Assembly (NCBI GenBank): GCA_040880235.1
Contig: JBBDIX010000050.1
Location: 1-24,756, forward strand
DNA length: 24,756 nucleotides
Direction: 5' to 3'
From: JBBDIX01 sp040880235
Lineage (GTDB): Bacteria; Actinomycetota; Nitriliruptoria; Nitriliruptorales; Nitriliruptoraceae
Below are positions 18,715-24,756 of the stretch, piece after piece. Position numbers and translations under genes: made by a program. A model generated the notes under the pieces. It saw nothing but the letters and a program-made list of their open reading frames with translations. It had not been told where the DNA came from and did not search any database. Position 1 is the first letter of the stretch; every line of letters starts with the position of its first letter.

Positions 18715-20424
18715 GTGGCCCACTGTCCCACCGCTGCCGGTACGCGATCGTCGGGTCGTCCCCGCCGTCTGCATCGTGCTGTCGTCGTGTCGTGTGTGCT
18801 GTTCGCGGCGTGCGCGCCGGCGGTGACATCGCCTGAGGGCGCGCAGCAACCTTCGCCGGTCGTGCCAGGCAGCCCGGAGGGCAGCGACTCGCTCACGGGG
18901 GGAGGCACGCTGCGCGTCGGCCTGGTCGCCGACCCCGTGTCGATCGATCCCGCGTACGTGGTCGACGACGAGGGAGATCTGGTCGTTGCCGCCCTCTTCG
19001 ACCCACTGGTGCGGCTCGACGCGGACATGCGGGTGGTGCCGTCTGCTGCCCATGCGTGGGAGGTGTCCGAGGACGGGCGTACGGTCCGGTTCTCGCTGCG
19101 CCGCTCGACCTTCCACGACGGTACGCCGGTCACGGCGCACGACTTCGAGCGCGCGTTCCAGCGCATCGTCGACGAGACGCGTCCGGACCGTTCCACGGTG
19201 GGCTTCCTGCTCGACGATGTCGAGGGTGTCGACGTGGCCCGTGCAGGTGGACCGTTCTCGGGGGTCGTCGTGGAGGACGACCACACCCTCGTGATCCACC
19301 TGTCGGGTCCGCGTCCGCGCGCCGTGGCGATGTTCGCGCACGCCAGTCTCGTGCCGGTGCCCGCGTCAGCCGTCGGGGATCCGACGACGTTCGGCGAACA
19401 ACCGATCGGCAACGGTCCGTTCCAGATGCTGGAGCCACGTGAACGTGGCGCCTTCGTTCGTGTCGCGAGGTACGACGACCATCCGAGCCCGCCAACCGTC
19501 GACGACGTGCTGTTCACGGTGTACGACTCGGATCCGGATGGTGATCGCCAGTGGCAGGACCTGCAGGCGGGACTCCTGCACGTGGCGAGGATCACGCCTG
19601 AACGCGTCGAGGAGGCGCGGGATGTGTTCGGTGCCGCGATCGGGGGACGTGAGGGACCCGGTCTCGTCGATGCCGTCAGTTCCACCGTGTACCTGTACGG
19701 CTTCGCGTTGGACGTGGCGCCGTACGACGACGTCAGGGTGCGCCGAGCCCTGTCGATGGCCGTCGACCGGGAGGTGATCGCCGAATCCCTCGGCGAGACA
19801 CGCAGCCCTGCGGGTTCGATCGTGCCGCCGTCGATTCCGGGTTCACGTCCGGGGGTGTGCGACCACTGCATCCATGATCCGGTGTCTGCCCGTGAGCTCT
19901 GGGATGCCTACGTGGCTGAACGTGCAGCCCGCGACGAGGCCGTGCCCCTGCTCACGCTGACCCACAACCGCGGTGCCACCCACGCAGCGATCGCGGAGCA
20001 GATGGCGGGTCAGATCGAGGAGGCGCTCGACGTGCAGGTCGTCCTGCGTGCGCATGATCTGCAGGTGTTCCTGCGAAACGTCTCCCGTGGCGAGGTGGGG
20101 ATGTTTCGACTGGGCTGGCAACCGACCGAGCCCCATGCGGGGTCCTACCTGCGTCCGCTGTTCCACACCGACAGCATCGGACTGGAGAACCTCACGGGGT
20201 TCTCCGACCCGGAGGTCGACCTCCTGCTGGATGCCGCGCTCGAGGCGCCGTTCCCCGGAACGGCCATCGTTCGTTGGCGCGAGGCCGAGGCCAGGATCCT
20301 GGACCAGATGCCGGTCCTCCCGCTCCTCTACTACCACCACTCACTGGTCATCGCGCCCGACGTGCAGGGGCTCACGTGGCCGGTGTTCGGGCCCCCTGAC
20401 CTGTCGCGGGTGACCATCGAGTGA
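18715..20424 (+). CDS. SBP_bac_5 family solute-binding lipoprotein, copy 2
   Basis: 569-residue extracytoplasmic binding protein, paralogous to the one at 13965. The GTG start is chosen because GGAGGTGAGG lies 5-10 nt upstream. It gives an arginine-containing n-region, a hydrophobic stretch (about 22-32) and lipobox FAAC with Cys33. Family features are GTLRVGLVADPVSIDPAYVVDDEGDLVVAALFDPLVRLD, RTVRFSLRRSTFHDGTPVTAHDFERAFQRI, VRVRRALSMAVDREVIAESLG, CDHCIHDPVSARELW, RLGWQPTEP and MPVLPLLYYHHS. The frame is open further upstream into secG, but those codons have no family similarity. Ligand unknown, peptide-like by family. No transporter membrane or ATPase genes are adjacent. Confidence 0.9.
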   Translation: MAHCPTAAGTRSSGRPRRLHRAVVVSCVLFAACAPAVTSPEGAQQPSPVVPGSPEGSDSLTGGGTLRVGLVADPVSIDPAYVVDDEGDLVVAALFDPLVRLDADMRVVPSAAHAWEVSEDGRTVRFSLRRSTFHDGTPVTAHDFERAFQRIVDETRPDRSTVGFLLDDVEGVDVARAGGPFSGVVVEDDHTLVIHLSGPRPRAVAMFAHASLVPVPASAVGDPTTFGEQPIGNGPFQMLEPRERGAFVRVARYDDHPSPPTVDDVLFTVYDSDPDGDRQWQDLQAGLLHVARITPERVEEARDVFGAAIGGREGPGLVDAVSSTVYLYGFALDVAPYDDVRVRRALSMAVDREVIAESLGETRSPAGSIVPPSIPGSRPGVCDHCIHDPVSARELWDAYVAERAARDEAVPLLTLTHNRGATHAAIAEQMAGQIEEALDVQVVLRAHDLQVFLRNVSRGEVGMFRLGWQPTEPHAGSYLRPLFHTDSIGLENLTGFSDPEVDLLLDAALEAPFPGTAIVRWREAEARILDQMPVLPLLYYHHSLVIAPDVQGLTWPVFGPPDLSRVTIE

Positions 20425-20472
20425 CGCCGCTGGCGACCTCGCAGAGGTTTCGCGGGCCTGTCCGCCAACGGC

Positions 20473-20478
20473 TACCCT
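20473..20478 (+). promoter_or_regulatory. Candidate -10 for tRNA-Leu
   Basis: TACCCT within GGCTACCCTCC, 32 bp before the mature tRNA 5' end. It fits TANNNT; the -35 is unclear. Confidence 0.35.
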
Positions 20479-20486
20479 CCGGCCCG

Positions 20487-20505
20487 CACCGCGTTTCTGG
20501 CGGTG
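20487..20505 (+). other. Short hairpin between lipoprotein gene and tRNA-Leu
   Basis: CACCGC / GCGGTG, a 6-bp stem with a 7-nt loop, ending 5 bp before the tRNA. It could be a tRNA leader structure or a weak terminator of the upstream gene. No T-run follows. Confidence 0.25.
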
Positions 20506-20510
20506 TCCAC

Positions 20511-20594
20511 GCGCGAGTGGCGGAAATGGCAGACGCGCACGGTTGAGGGCCGTGTGTCCTCACGGACATGGGGGTTCAAGTCCCCCCTCGCGCA
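20511..20594 (+). tRNA. tRNA-Leu (anticodon GAG)
   Basis: 84-nt class II tRNA. The acceptor stem GCGCGAG (20511-20517) pairs with CTCGCGC (20587-20593), with discriminator A20594. The D stem is GCG/CGC. The anticodon stem CACGG (20538-20542) and CCGTG (20550-20554) encloses loop TTGAGGG with anticodon GAG (20545-20547), reading CUC/CUU leucine codons. A long variable arm contains GTCC-TCAC-GGAC. The T stem GGGGG/CCCCC has loop TTCAAGT. CCA is not fully encoded (CC then G). The 3' half from the anticodon loop onward is the attachment site of the adjacent element, and the copy here is intact. Confidence 0.97.
20543..20566 (+). repeat. Direct repeat, putative attL core inside tRNA-Leu
   Basis: 24 bases from the anticodon loop through the variable arm, identical base for base to 24733-24756. 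The repeat may be longer, because the right copy runs to the window edge. Leftward the copies stop matching at once (20542 is G, 24732 is A). Confidence 0.85.
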
Positions 20595-20638
20595 CCGGCT
20601 CGTAAAACCCCTAGCACCCTGAATATGGCAGAATGACG

Positions 20639-20669
20639 GAAACGCCCTCGTAGCCTGCGGGGGCGTTTC
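20639..20669 (+). terminator. Strong hairpin terminator downstream of tRNA-Leu
   Basis: The 12-bp stem GAAACGCCCTCG (20639-20650) pairs with CGGGGGCGTTTC (20658-20669) through one T.G pair, with loop TAGCCTG. It ends in three Ts at the stem base but has no longer U-run, as is common in actinobacteria. It lies 44 bp after the tRNA and inside the left end of the putative element. Confidence 0.65.
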
Positions 20670-20678
20670 GCGCATCGG

Positions 20679-20697
20679 TGGACACGAAATGGACACG
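20679..20697 (+). repeat. Paired TGGACACG direct repeats, left end (arm-site-like)
   Basis: TGGACACG at 20679-20686 and again at 20690-20697, starts 11 bp apart on the same face of the helix. The identical octamer pair with identical spacing recurs at 24574-24592. Confidence 0.5.
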
Positions 20698-20729
20698 AAC
20701 CGCGAAGAACGTGTCGCCCGTCCCCGGGA

Positions 20730-20876
20730 TTGCGCCTCAGTTGGCCTGCACTGTCATCAGGGGGCGCAGGTGGGAAGCAGAACGGCTGGGCCAACGTGCC
20801 GCCGCCGAATCTCGACGACATGCCCGAGTTGGCCGACATTGCTGGCTCTTCGGATTTCAGCGGGGTCACAAGGTGA
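20730..20876 (+). pseudogene. Coding-like tail, possible remnant of a lost element gene
   Basis: A frame open from 20637 to TGA 20874-20876 ends in a composition that looks like a real protein C-terminus (GGKQNGWANVPPPNLDDM then PELADIAGSSDFSGVTR). The only usable start in the frame is a TTG at 20730 with no ribosome site, giving 48 codons. The stop overlaps a GTG at 20873 in the coupled GTGA form, but that second frame ends after 12 codons. It could be the stub of two coupled genes deleted from the element. I do not recognise the family, and chance is possible. Confidence 0.25.
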
Positions 20877-20963
20877 CCGTCGCCAGCTTCGGCGTCGCCC
20901 ACCTGACCTGACGGCGGCCCCGGGCCCGACCGCAACACGGCCTCACGCACGAGCCCGGAGCAG

Positions 20964-22985
20964 TCAGACCAGGTCGCGGGGGATCTCCTCGTACCAGTTG
21001 TCGGAGAAGATGCGCCGGCCGCCCTCGTAGGCGTCGAGCTCCGCCGTGAGCATGAAGTGCGTCGCATCGGAGGCGAGCACGGTCCGGGTGACGGTACGGA
21101 TGCTCCAGGCGCCACGCTCCAGGCCGAGCACGGTCGTCACCTCACCACGAGCCGAGTTGAAGTCGTTGGCCTGGGTCGAGTAGGTCTCCCGGACGCGGCG
21201 CTCCACGACCAGGTCGATGTCCTCGATCCGGCGACGGCCATCGTCGTCGATCACCTCCAGCGTCGAGCGGTCGGTGGCCAGATCCCGGGTGACCAACCAG
21301 TTGTGCTGGCCGGTCTCCAGCACCGTCATCGCGAGCGGCGGAGCCGCCTCGGGTGGGGAGAGGCTGATGTGCTCATCCTCGTCCCGACGGGCGCGCACGG
21401 GAATGTGCAGCGCGCTCTCCCCGGTCGCGATCGTCAACCTGGTCGACTGGGGCGGGAGCCAGCTGAGCGGCCAGTAGGAGGTCGAGACGGCCAGACGCAA
21501 CCGGTGCCCCGCGGGGAAGACATGGGCGATGTCGTTCATCGCGATGCGGACCCGGTAGGTCTCACCGGGTTCCAGCGCCTCCGGATGCTCGTGGCTGTCA
21601 CGGTGGGTGAGGTTCAACAGGCCGTAGGTGACGCGGGTCGCCTGATCGTCCGGCGCGGTGTCGGACAGGCGCACGGCGATCTGGGCGACCGGCCGGGAAC
21701 TGGCGACATCGAGCTCCACCACCGCAGCGCCGAGCATCTCCATCGGCTCGCCGAGGGGCAGGCTCTCGAACACCAGGGCCCCACCATCCTCCTCCCGCTG
21801 GTCGTGGGGGAGGTCGGGTGTGGCGCTGTACGAGCACCACTTCCCGGCGAACAGCCCGAGCGTCACGGGCGACTGGACGGTCAGTTCGCGTTCGACGATG
21901 TCCTCGCCCGGATCAGTCAGCCTCCAGCGTCCACCCAACAGGAAGGTCCGGGTACTGACCGTGGGCGACGGCCACGACGGCTCACCGATCCAGCGTCCGG
22001 GCCGACTGTCGTAGTAGGTGGTGGGAGCGACGCTGTCCTGCATGTAGAGCCGCAACATCGGTTCCTCCATGATCTTCGTGTCGTGCCCCTTCAACCAGTG
22101 GTCCCACCAGCGCAGCATCTCCTGCAGGAACCCGATGGCCGGACCAGGGACGCCTTCATGCGGGTACTTGTGGCTCCAGGGGCCCACCAACGCCTGACGG
22201 GGCACTTCGAGGTGTTCCATCATCCGGAAGACCGCATTGGTGTAGCCGTCGGTCCAGCCGCTGACGGCCATCACCGGGACCTGGATGTCCTGGTAGTTCT
22301 CGGCAATCGATCCGTGCTTCCAGAACTCGTCACGGTGTTGGTGACGCAGCCACGTGTTCAACCACAACCCGCTGCCCTCGAGCCGTTCGAGCCACCGTTC
22401 GCGCCATGAATCACCGACCACGTCCGGATCCGGCGGCAGTGAGTTGAAGCCACGCATGACCGCGGACCAGGAGAGGTGGTCACCGAGCACGCACCCACCC
22501 ATGTAGTGCACGTCGTCCGCGTAGCGGTCGTCGGACGAACAGATGCTCACGACGGCCCTGAGTTCCGGTGGTCGTCGCGCAGCGATCTGCAGGCCGTTGA
22601 ACCCGCCCCAGGAGATGCCGACGATGCCGACGGACCCGTCACACCAGGGTTGGGAGGCGATCCACCGCAGGACCTCTTCACCGTCGGTCAGTTCCTGCTC
22701 GAGGTACTCGTCGAGCAGCACACCGTCGCTGTCACCGCTGCCGCGCAGGTCGACGCGCACACACGCGTAGCCGTGGCCGGCGAGGTACGGGTGGATCTGC
22801 TCGTCGCGGGCACGCTTGAGATCGCGCTTGCGGTACGGGATGTACTCCAGGATCGCTGGCACCGGGTCGCGTTCGGAGCCCACGGGCCGCCACAGGCGCG
22901 CGGCCAGACGGCATCCGTCCGACATCCGGATGAACTCGTTCTCCGTGTGTTCGACCTCGTGGGGCAGGTCCTCGCGGATCTCCAT
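20964..22985 (-). CDS. CocE/NonD-family alpha/beta hydrolase (peptidase S15-type)
   Basis: 673-residue hydrolase of the family containing cocaine esterase, X-Pro dipeptidyl peptidase and NonD; members cleave or transfer acyl esters and amides. The N-terminal alpha/beta hydrolase domain carries a complete triad: Ser125 in GISWGGF, Asp246 in SGWTDGYTNA and His272 in GPWSHKYPHEG. Before it are ILEYIPYRKRD and VRVDLRGSGDSDG (oxyanion side). From about 350 comes the jelly-roll domain (DIAHVFPAGHRLRLAVSTSYWP), then a C-terminal extension ending NWYEEIPRDLV. No signal peptide, so cytoplasmic. The ATG at complement 22985 has only a weak GAGAG site, suggesting coupling to the ATP-grasp gene 33 bp upstream. 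Substrate unknown. It lies within the putative integrated element. Confidence 0.92.
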   Translation of the reverse strand: MEIREDLPHEVEHTENEFIRMSDGCRLAARLWRPVGSERDPVPAILEYIPYRKRDLKRARDEQIHPYLAGHGYACVRVDLRGSGDSDGVLLDEYLEQELTDGEEVLRWIASQPWCDGSVGIVGISWGGFNGLQIAARRPPELRAVVSICSSDDRYADDVHYMGGCVLGDHLSWSAVMRGFNSLPPDPDVVGDSWRERWLERLEGSGLWLNTWLRHQHRDEFWKHGSIAENYQDIQVPVMAVSGWTDGYTNAVFRMMEHLEVPRQALVGPWSHKYPHEGVPGPAIGFLQEMLRWWDHWLKGHDTKIMEEPMLRLYMQDSVAPTTYYDSRPGRWIGEPSWPSPTVSTRTFLLGGRWRLTDPGEDIVERELTVQSPVTLGLFAGKWCSYSATPDLPHDQREEDGGALVFESLPLGEPMEMLGAAVVELDVASSRPVAQIAVRLSDTAPDDQATRVTYGLLNLTHRDSHEHPEALEPGETYRVRIAMNDIAHVFPAGHRLRLAVSTSYWPLSWLPPQSTRLTIATGESALHIPVRARRDEDEHISLSPPEAAPPLAMTVLETGQHNWLVTRDLATDRSTLEVIDDDGRRRIEDIDLVVERRVRETYSTQANDFNSARGEVTTVLGLERGAWSIRTVTRTVLASDATHFMLTAELDAYEGGRRIFSDNWYEEIPRDLV

Positions 22986-23018
22986 GTGCGCTCTCGTCGC
23001 CGGCAGGCGCCGGACTCG

Positions 23019-24314
23019 TCAGGCCGTGATGGCTTCGATTTCGAACGGGAGCATGGCCTCGATCGCCTCGAAGCGCTGCTCGAGCTGATCGTGATCATCC
23101 GCGCCGATGAAGGCCCGTCCGAGTTCAAAACTGTACGTCTCCTGTACGGCGAGTTCCGACAGCGTCATGCCCGGCACGGGGTCGATCTCGACACGGGTCC
23201 CGGGGAACCGTTCACGCACCGCGGTCAGATCCTGCTCGGACGGGACCGATCGAACCCTGCCGTCCTCGGTGGTGCGCAGGAAGTACTTGCCGGCGACGTT
23301 GAAGTCACCCTGGCGGAAGGGCATGCGCGGTACACGGCCCTGCGAGACACTGAGCATCACCCGCTGGCTCGACACCCCGTCCACCTTCGCGAAGAGATCG
23401 AAGTGGGACTGGGACAGCCGGGTGTTGACCTCCAGGATCCAGATCTGGCCCTCCGCCTCGTCGTAGAAGAACTCTGCGTTGAAGCAGCAGTGATCGAGCT
23501 GCGCGTGGGCAACGACCGCTTTGGCGATCTGTTCCATGCGGCGCTGGATCGGGATCGGCAGCCGCGACGGGTACTGGTAGCAGCGGAAGGTCGACATGCC
23601 GGGCACACGCAGCGAGTCCACCGTCCCGTAGACGTGGGTCTCGCCGTGGGAGACGTAGCCCTCCAGCGTGCACTGCCAACCACCGATGATGCCTTCGGCC
23701 AGGCATGCCGACCCTCCGACGGCCACGATGTCGGGCGGCAGATCGACCCGGGCGAGTGCCTGGTCGAATGGATCGCCGAACTGGCCGATCTCCTCACGCA
23801 TCGTGGCGATCGCCGGTGCGAAGTCCTCCGGTCCCTCGATCCGGAAGCCCAGGTAGGAACCCACGGACTTCACCGGCTTGAGCCAGAACGGGAAGTCGAC
23901 GCCGCCTTCACGCACCCGGTCGAGCGCCTGGTCGTCGAGGGGGTCGAACGCCGCGAACGCGGGAACGTGCTCGCCGGTGACGGCCCGCTGGGCGATGCGG
24001 CTCCAGTACTTGTGCTCTAGGAGCACGACGCTACGCAGGCTCGGACCGTAGAGGTCCCAGTGTTCCGCGAGCACGGGCACCAGTCCCGACGACGGGAAGT
24101 CCCACCACGTGACGATCCCGTCCACCGTGTCGTCGAAGCCGCGCAGCTGCTCGTTCGCGTCCATCAGCAGCTGGTCGTAGTCGTAGCTGTCGGCCTTGAG
24201 CACGTCGCCCTGCGGCAACAGCGAGTGGAACCTGTACCGCCGGAACTCTGGGAGCGACTGCAGGCTCTCCGCGTTGAAGTCGTCGAGCGCGATCACGAAG
24301 ATGTTGCGGGGCAC
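23019..24314 (-). CDS. ATP-grasp domain protein (predicted carboxylate-amine/thiol ligase)
   Basis: 431-residue protein. ATP-grasp enzymes activate a carboxylate as acyl phosphate and join it to an amine or thiol. Visible order: N-terminal pre-grasp alpha/beta domain (about 1-100), Lys102 in EHKYWSRIAQ, ATP-binding FPFWLKPVKSVGSYLGF (Lys146), the adenine-contacting ECTLEGY-like strand (QCTLEGYVSHGE, Glu218), and metal-binding FNAEFFYD (Glu281) and WILEVNTRLSQSH (Glu295, Asn297, Arg299), then a C-terminal lid to EIEAITA. The GTG at complement 24314 is preferred: GAGAGG lies 7 nt upstream and a -10 sits at 24345-24350; an in-frame TTG at 24335 would fall almost on the transcription start. It is the first gene of a two-gene operon with the CocE/NonD hydrolase. 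Substrates unknown. Confidence 0.88.
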   Translation of the reverse strand: MPRNIFVIALDDFNAESLQSLPEFRRYRFHSLLPQGDVLKADSYDYDQLLMDANEQLRGFDDTVDGIVTWWDFPSSGLVPVLAEHWDLYGPSLRSVVLLEHKYWSRIAQRAVTGEHVPAFAAFDPLDDQALDRVREGGVDFPFWLKPVKSVGSYLGFRIEGPEDFAPAIATMREEIGQFGDPFDQALARVDLPPDIVAVGGSACLAEGIIGGWQCTLEGYVSHGETHVYGTVDSLRVPGMSTFRCYQYPSRLPIPIQRRMEQIAKAVVAHAQLDHCCFNAEFFYDEAEGQIWILEVNTRLSQSHFDLFAKVDGVSSQRVMLSVSQGRVPRMPFRQGDFNVAGKYFLRTTEDGRVRSVPSEQDLTAVRERFPGTRVEIDPVPGMTLSELAVQETYSFELGRAFIGADDHDQLEQRFEAIEAMLPFEIEAITA

Positions 24315-24344
24315 GGATGGGCCTCTCGAGGGCAACGCCGTTCG

Positions 24345-24350
24345 ATCCTA
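24345..24350 (-). promoter_or_regulatory. Candidate -10 for the ATP-grasp/hydrolase operon
   Basis: On the minus strand TAGGAT in the context CGTAGGATCG, 30 bp before the GTG at 24314. It fits TANNNT well. It gives a leader of about 24 nt containing the GAGAGG ribosome site. Confidence 0.45.
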
Positions 24351-24372
24351 CGACACCAGGGCCGTCGCACCG

Positions 24373-24386
24373 GGCCGACTTCGGCC
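24373..24386. promoter_or_regulatory. Inverted repeat near the -35 of the ATP-grasp promoter (operator candidate)
   Basis: Perfect arms GGCCGA and TCGGCC around a 2-bp centre, starting 22 bp upstream of the -10. A second small palindrome, CGGTG-TG-CACCG, lies at 24396-24407. Either could bind a dimeric regulator; no candidate regulator is encoded nearby. Confidence 0.3.
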
Positions 24387-24407
24387 GACCGGACACGGTG
24401 TGCACCG

Positions 24408-24732
24408 CCATCGTGAGCTACTCGACCACGTCCACGAGAACCGCCGTCCACGGACAGAAGCGGTCGGTGTGCCCCTCGATGAAACGATCGAGTCCACCTG
24501 TCGACGCGACGCGACGCGCCAGACGAAATCCGCCTCCCAACAGGCCGAGTTGCTCGAGACGGGCCAAGTGTGATGGACACGTCGTGGACACGTGCGCCGC
24601 CGAGACGTTGTCGTACGCGACCGGACACCGTCGGACGCTGCGCGACGCCATCCTACGTTCAGACCGCCTTAGCCCATGTTGGAACCGGTTACATCGGAGG
24701 TGGTCGGACACGGTCCGATGAGCAATGCATGA
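24408..24732. other. Right intergenic end of the element, no supported gene
   Basis: It holds the TGGACACG pair (24574-24592), a CCGGACACCGTC word (24621-24632), the palindrome AACCGGTT (24683-24690) and a 15-bp inverted repeat with arms TCGGAC/GTCCGA (24704-24709 and 24713-24718). A minus-strand frame ending at 24418 has coding-like composition over its last about 50 codons (GLDRFIEGHTDRF segment), but has no ribosome site or recognisable family. Confidence 0.5.
24574..24592 (+). repeat. Paired TGGACACG direct repeats, right end (arm-site-like)
   Basis: TGGACACG at 24574-24581 and 24585-24592, starts 11 bp apart, matching the pair at 20679-20697 in sequence, orientation and spacing. Confidence 0.5.
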
Positions 24733-24756
24733 TTGAGGGCCGTGTGTCCTCACGGA
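24733..24756 (+). repeat. Direct repeat, putative attR core (cut by window edge)
   Basis: Exact copy of 20543-20566 from tRNA-Leu(GAG): anticodon loop to variable arm. The preceding bases (AGCAATGCATGA) do not match the tRNA, so this is a partial tRNA copy and not a second tRNA gene. It runs to the last base of the window and may continue. Confidence 0.8.

Larger units (their letters stand above)
20595..20963. other. Left intergenic end of the element, 369 bp
   Basis: It holds the tRNA terminator (20639-20669), the TGGACACG pair (20679-20697) and the coding-like tail (to 20876). The remaining about 90 bp to the hydrolase stop codon show nothing I can name. Overlapping open frames on the minus strand are low-complexity and unsupported. 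Confidence 0.6.
20543..24756. mobile_element. Putative tRNA-Leu-integrated element (attL to attR)
   Basis: About 4.2 kb bounded by 24-bp or longer direct copies of the tRNA anticodon-loop/variable-arm sequence. Left and right ends each hold a pair of TGGACACG direct repeats with starts 11 bp apart. The cargo is a minus-strand ATP-grasp gene followed by a CocE/NonD hydrolase gene. No integrase, excisionase or replication gene was found between the repeats, so it is either a degraded element, mobilised in trans, or the first module of a tandem island continuing beyond the window. Boundaries are read from the sequence; mobility is inferred. Confidence 0.65.

Noticed and set aside
24315..24335. 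TTG start at 24335 for the ATP-grasp gene
   Set aside because: It would be about 3 nt from the predicted transcription start and has no ribosome site; GTG 24314 has GAGAGG at good spacing.
24418..24753. Minus-strand 111-codon frame at the right end as a gene
   Set aside because: No ribosome site or recognisable domain; it overlaps the repeat-rich end. Only its last about 50 codons look coding-like, too little to call.
24733..24756. Second tRNA-Leu gene at the window end
   Set aside because: Only the anticodon loop to variable arm matches; the acceptor, D arm and 5' anticodon stem are absent upstream, so it is an att-type partial copy.

Overview
This GC-rich window looks like a chromosomal segment from an actinobacterium (Actinomycetota), probably a deep-branching lineage. 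The evidence is the gene order uvrC-rapZ-yvcK-whiA-gap-pgk-tpiA-secG, frequent GTG starts, short GTGA and TGATG overlaps, isolated TANNNT -10 elements, and a metallo-hydrolase divergent from uvrA as in mycobacteria. WhiA is present but unusually diverged, so I would not place the organism in Streptomyces or Mycobacterium.

Layout, left to right. (1) 1-8955, nucleotide excision repair: the 3' part of uvrB, a small four-helix membrane protein, a metallo-beta-lactamase-fold hydrolase divergent from uvrA, uvrA, a convergent MscS-type channel, and uvrC. (2) 8952-13962: a tightly coupled run of uvrC-rapZ-yvcK-whiA followed by the glycolytic genes gap-pgk. (3) 13965-20424: the glycolysis/secretion core (tpiA, secG) interrupted by accessory genes, namely two orphan solute-binding lipoproteins of the SBP_bac_5 family and a BlaI repressor with an M56 membrane metallopeptidase. 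(4) 20511-20594: an intact tRNA-Leu(GAG) with a strong downstream hairpin terminator. (5) 20543-24756: a putative integrated element of about 4.2 kb.

The most notable structure is region 5. The last 24 bases of the window (24733-24756) repeat exactly the anticodon-loop to variable-arm portion of the tRNA gene (20543-20566), the signature of attL/attR around a tRNA-targeted element. Just inside each end lies a pair of direct TGGACACG octamers whose starts are 11 bp apart, resembling integrase arm sites. No integrase is visible between the repeats. The cargo is a two-gene minus-strand operon: an ATP-grasp ligase-like protein followed by a CocE/NonD (S15-type) alpha/beta hydrolase, with its own promoter and a palindrome near the -35 position. 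This reads as a compact element, or a remnant of one, carrying an uncharacterised ligase/hydrolase pair.

Genes likely to work together: UvrA, UvrB and UvrC in excision repair; Gap, Pgk and TpiA in lower glycolysis; RapZ, YvcK and WhiA as the conserved envelope/carbon/division regulators; BlaI with the M56 protease as an envelope-stress switch; and the ATP-grasp/CocE pair as an unassigned small-molecule or peptide pathway. No CRISPR array, insertion sequence or rRNA gene was seen.
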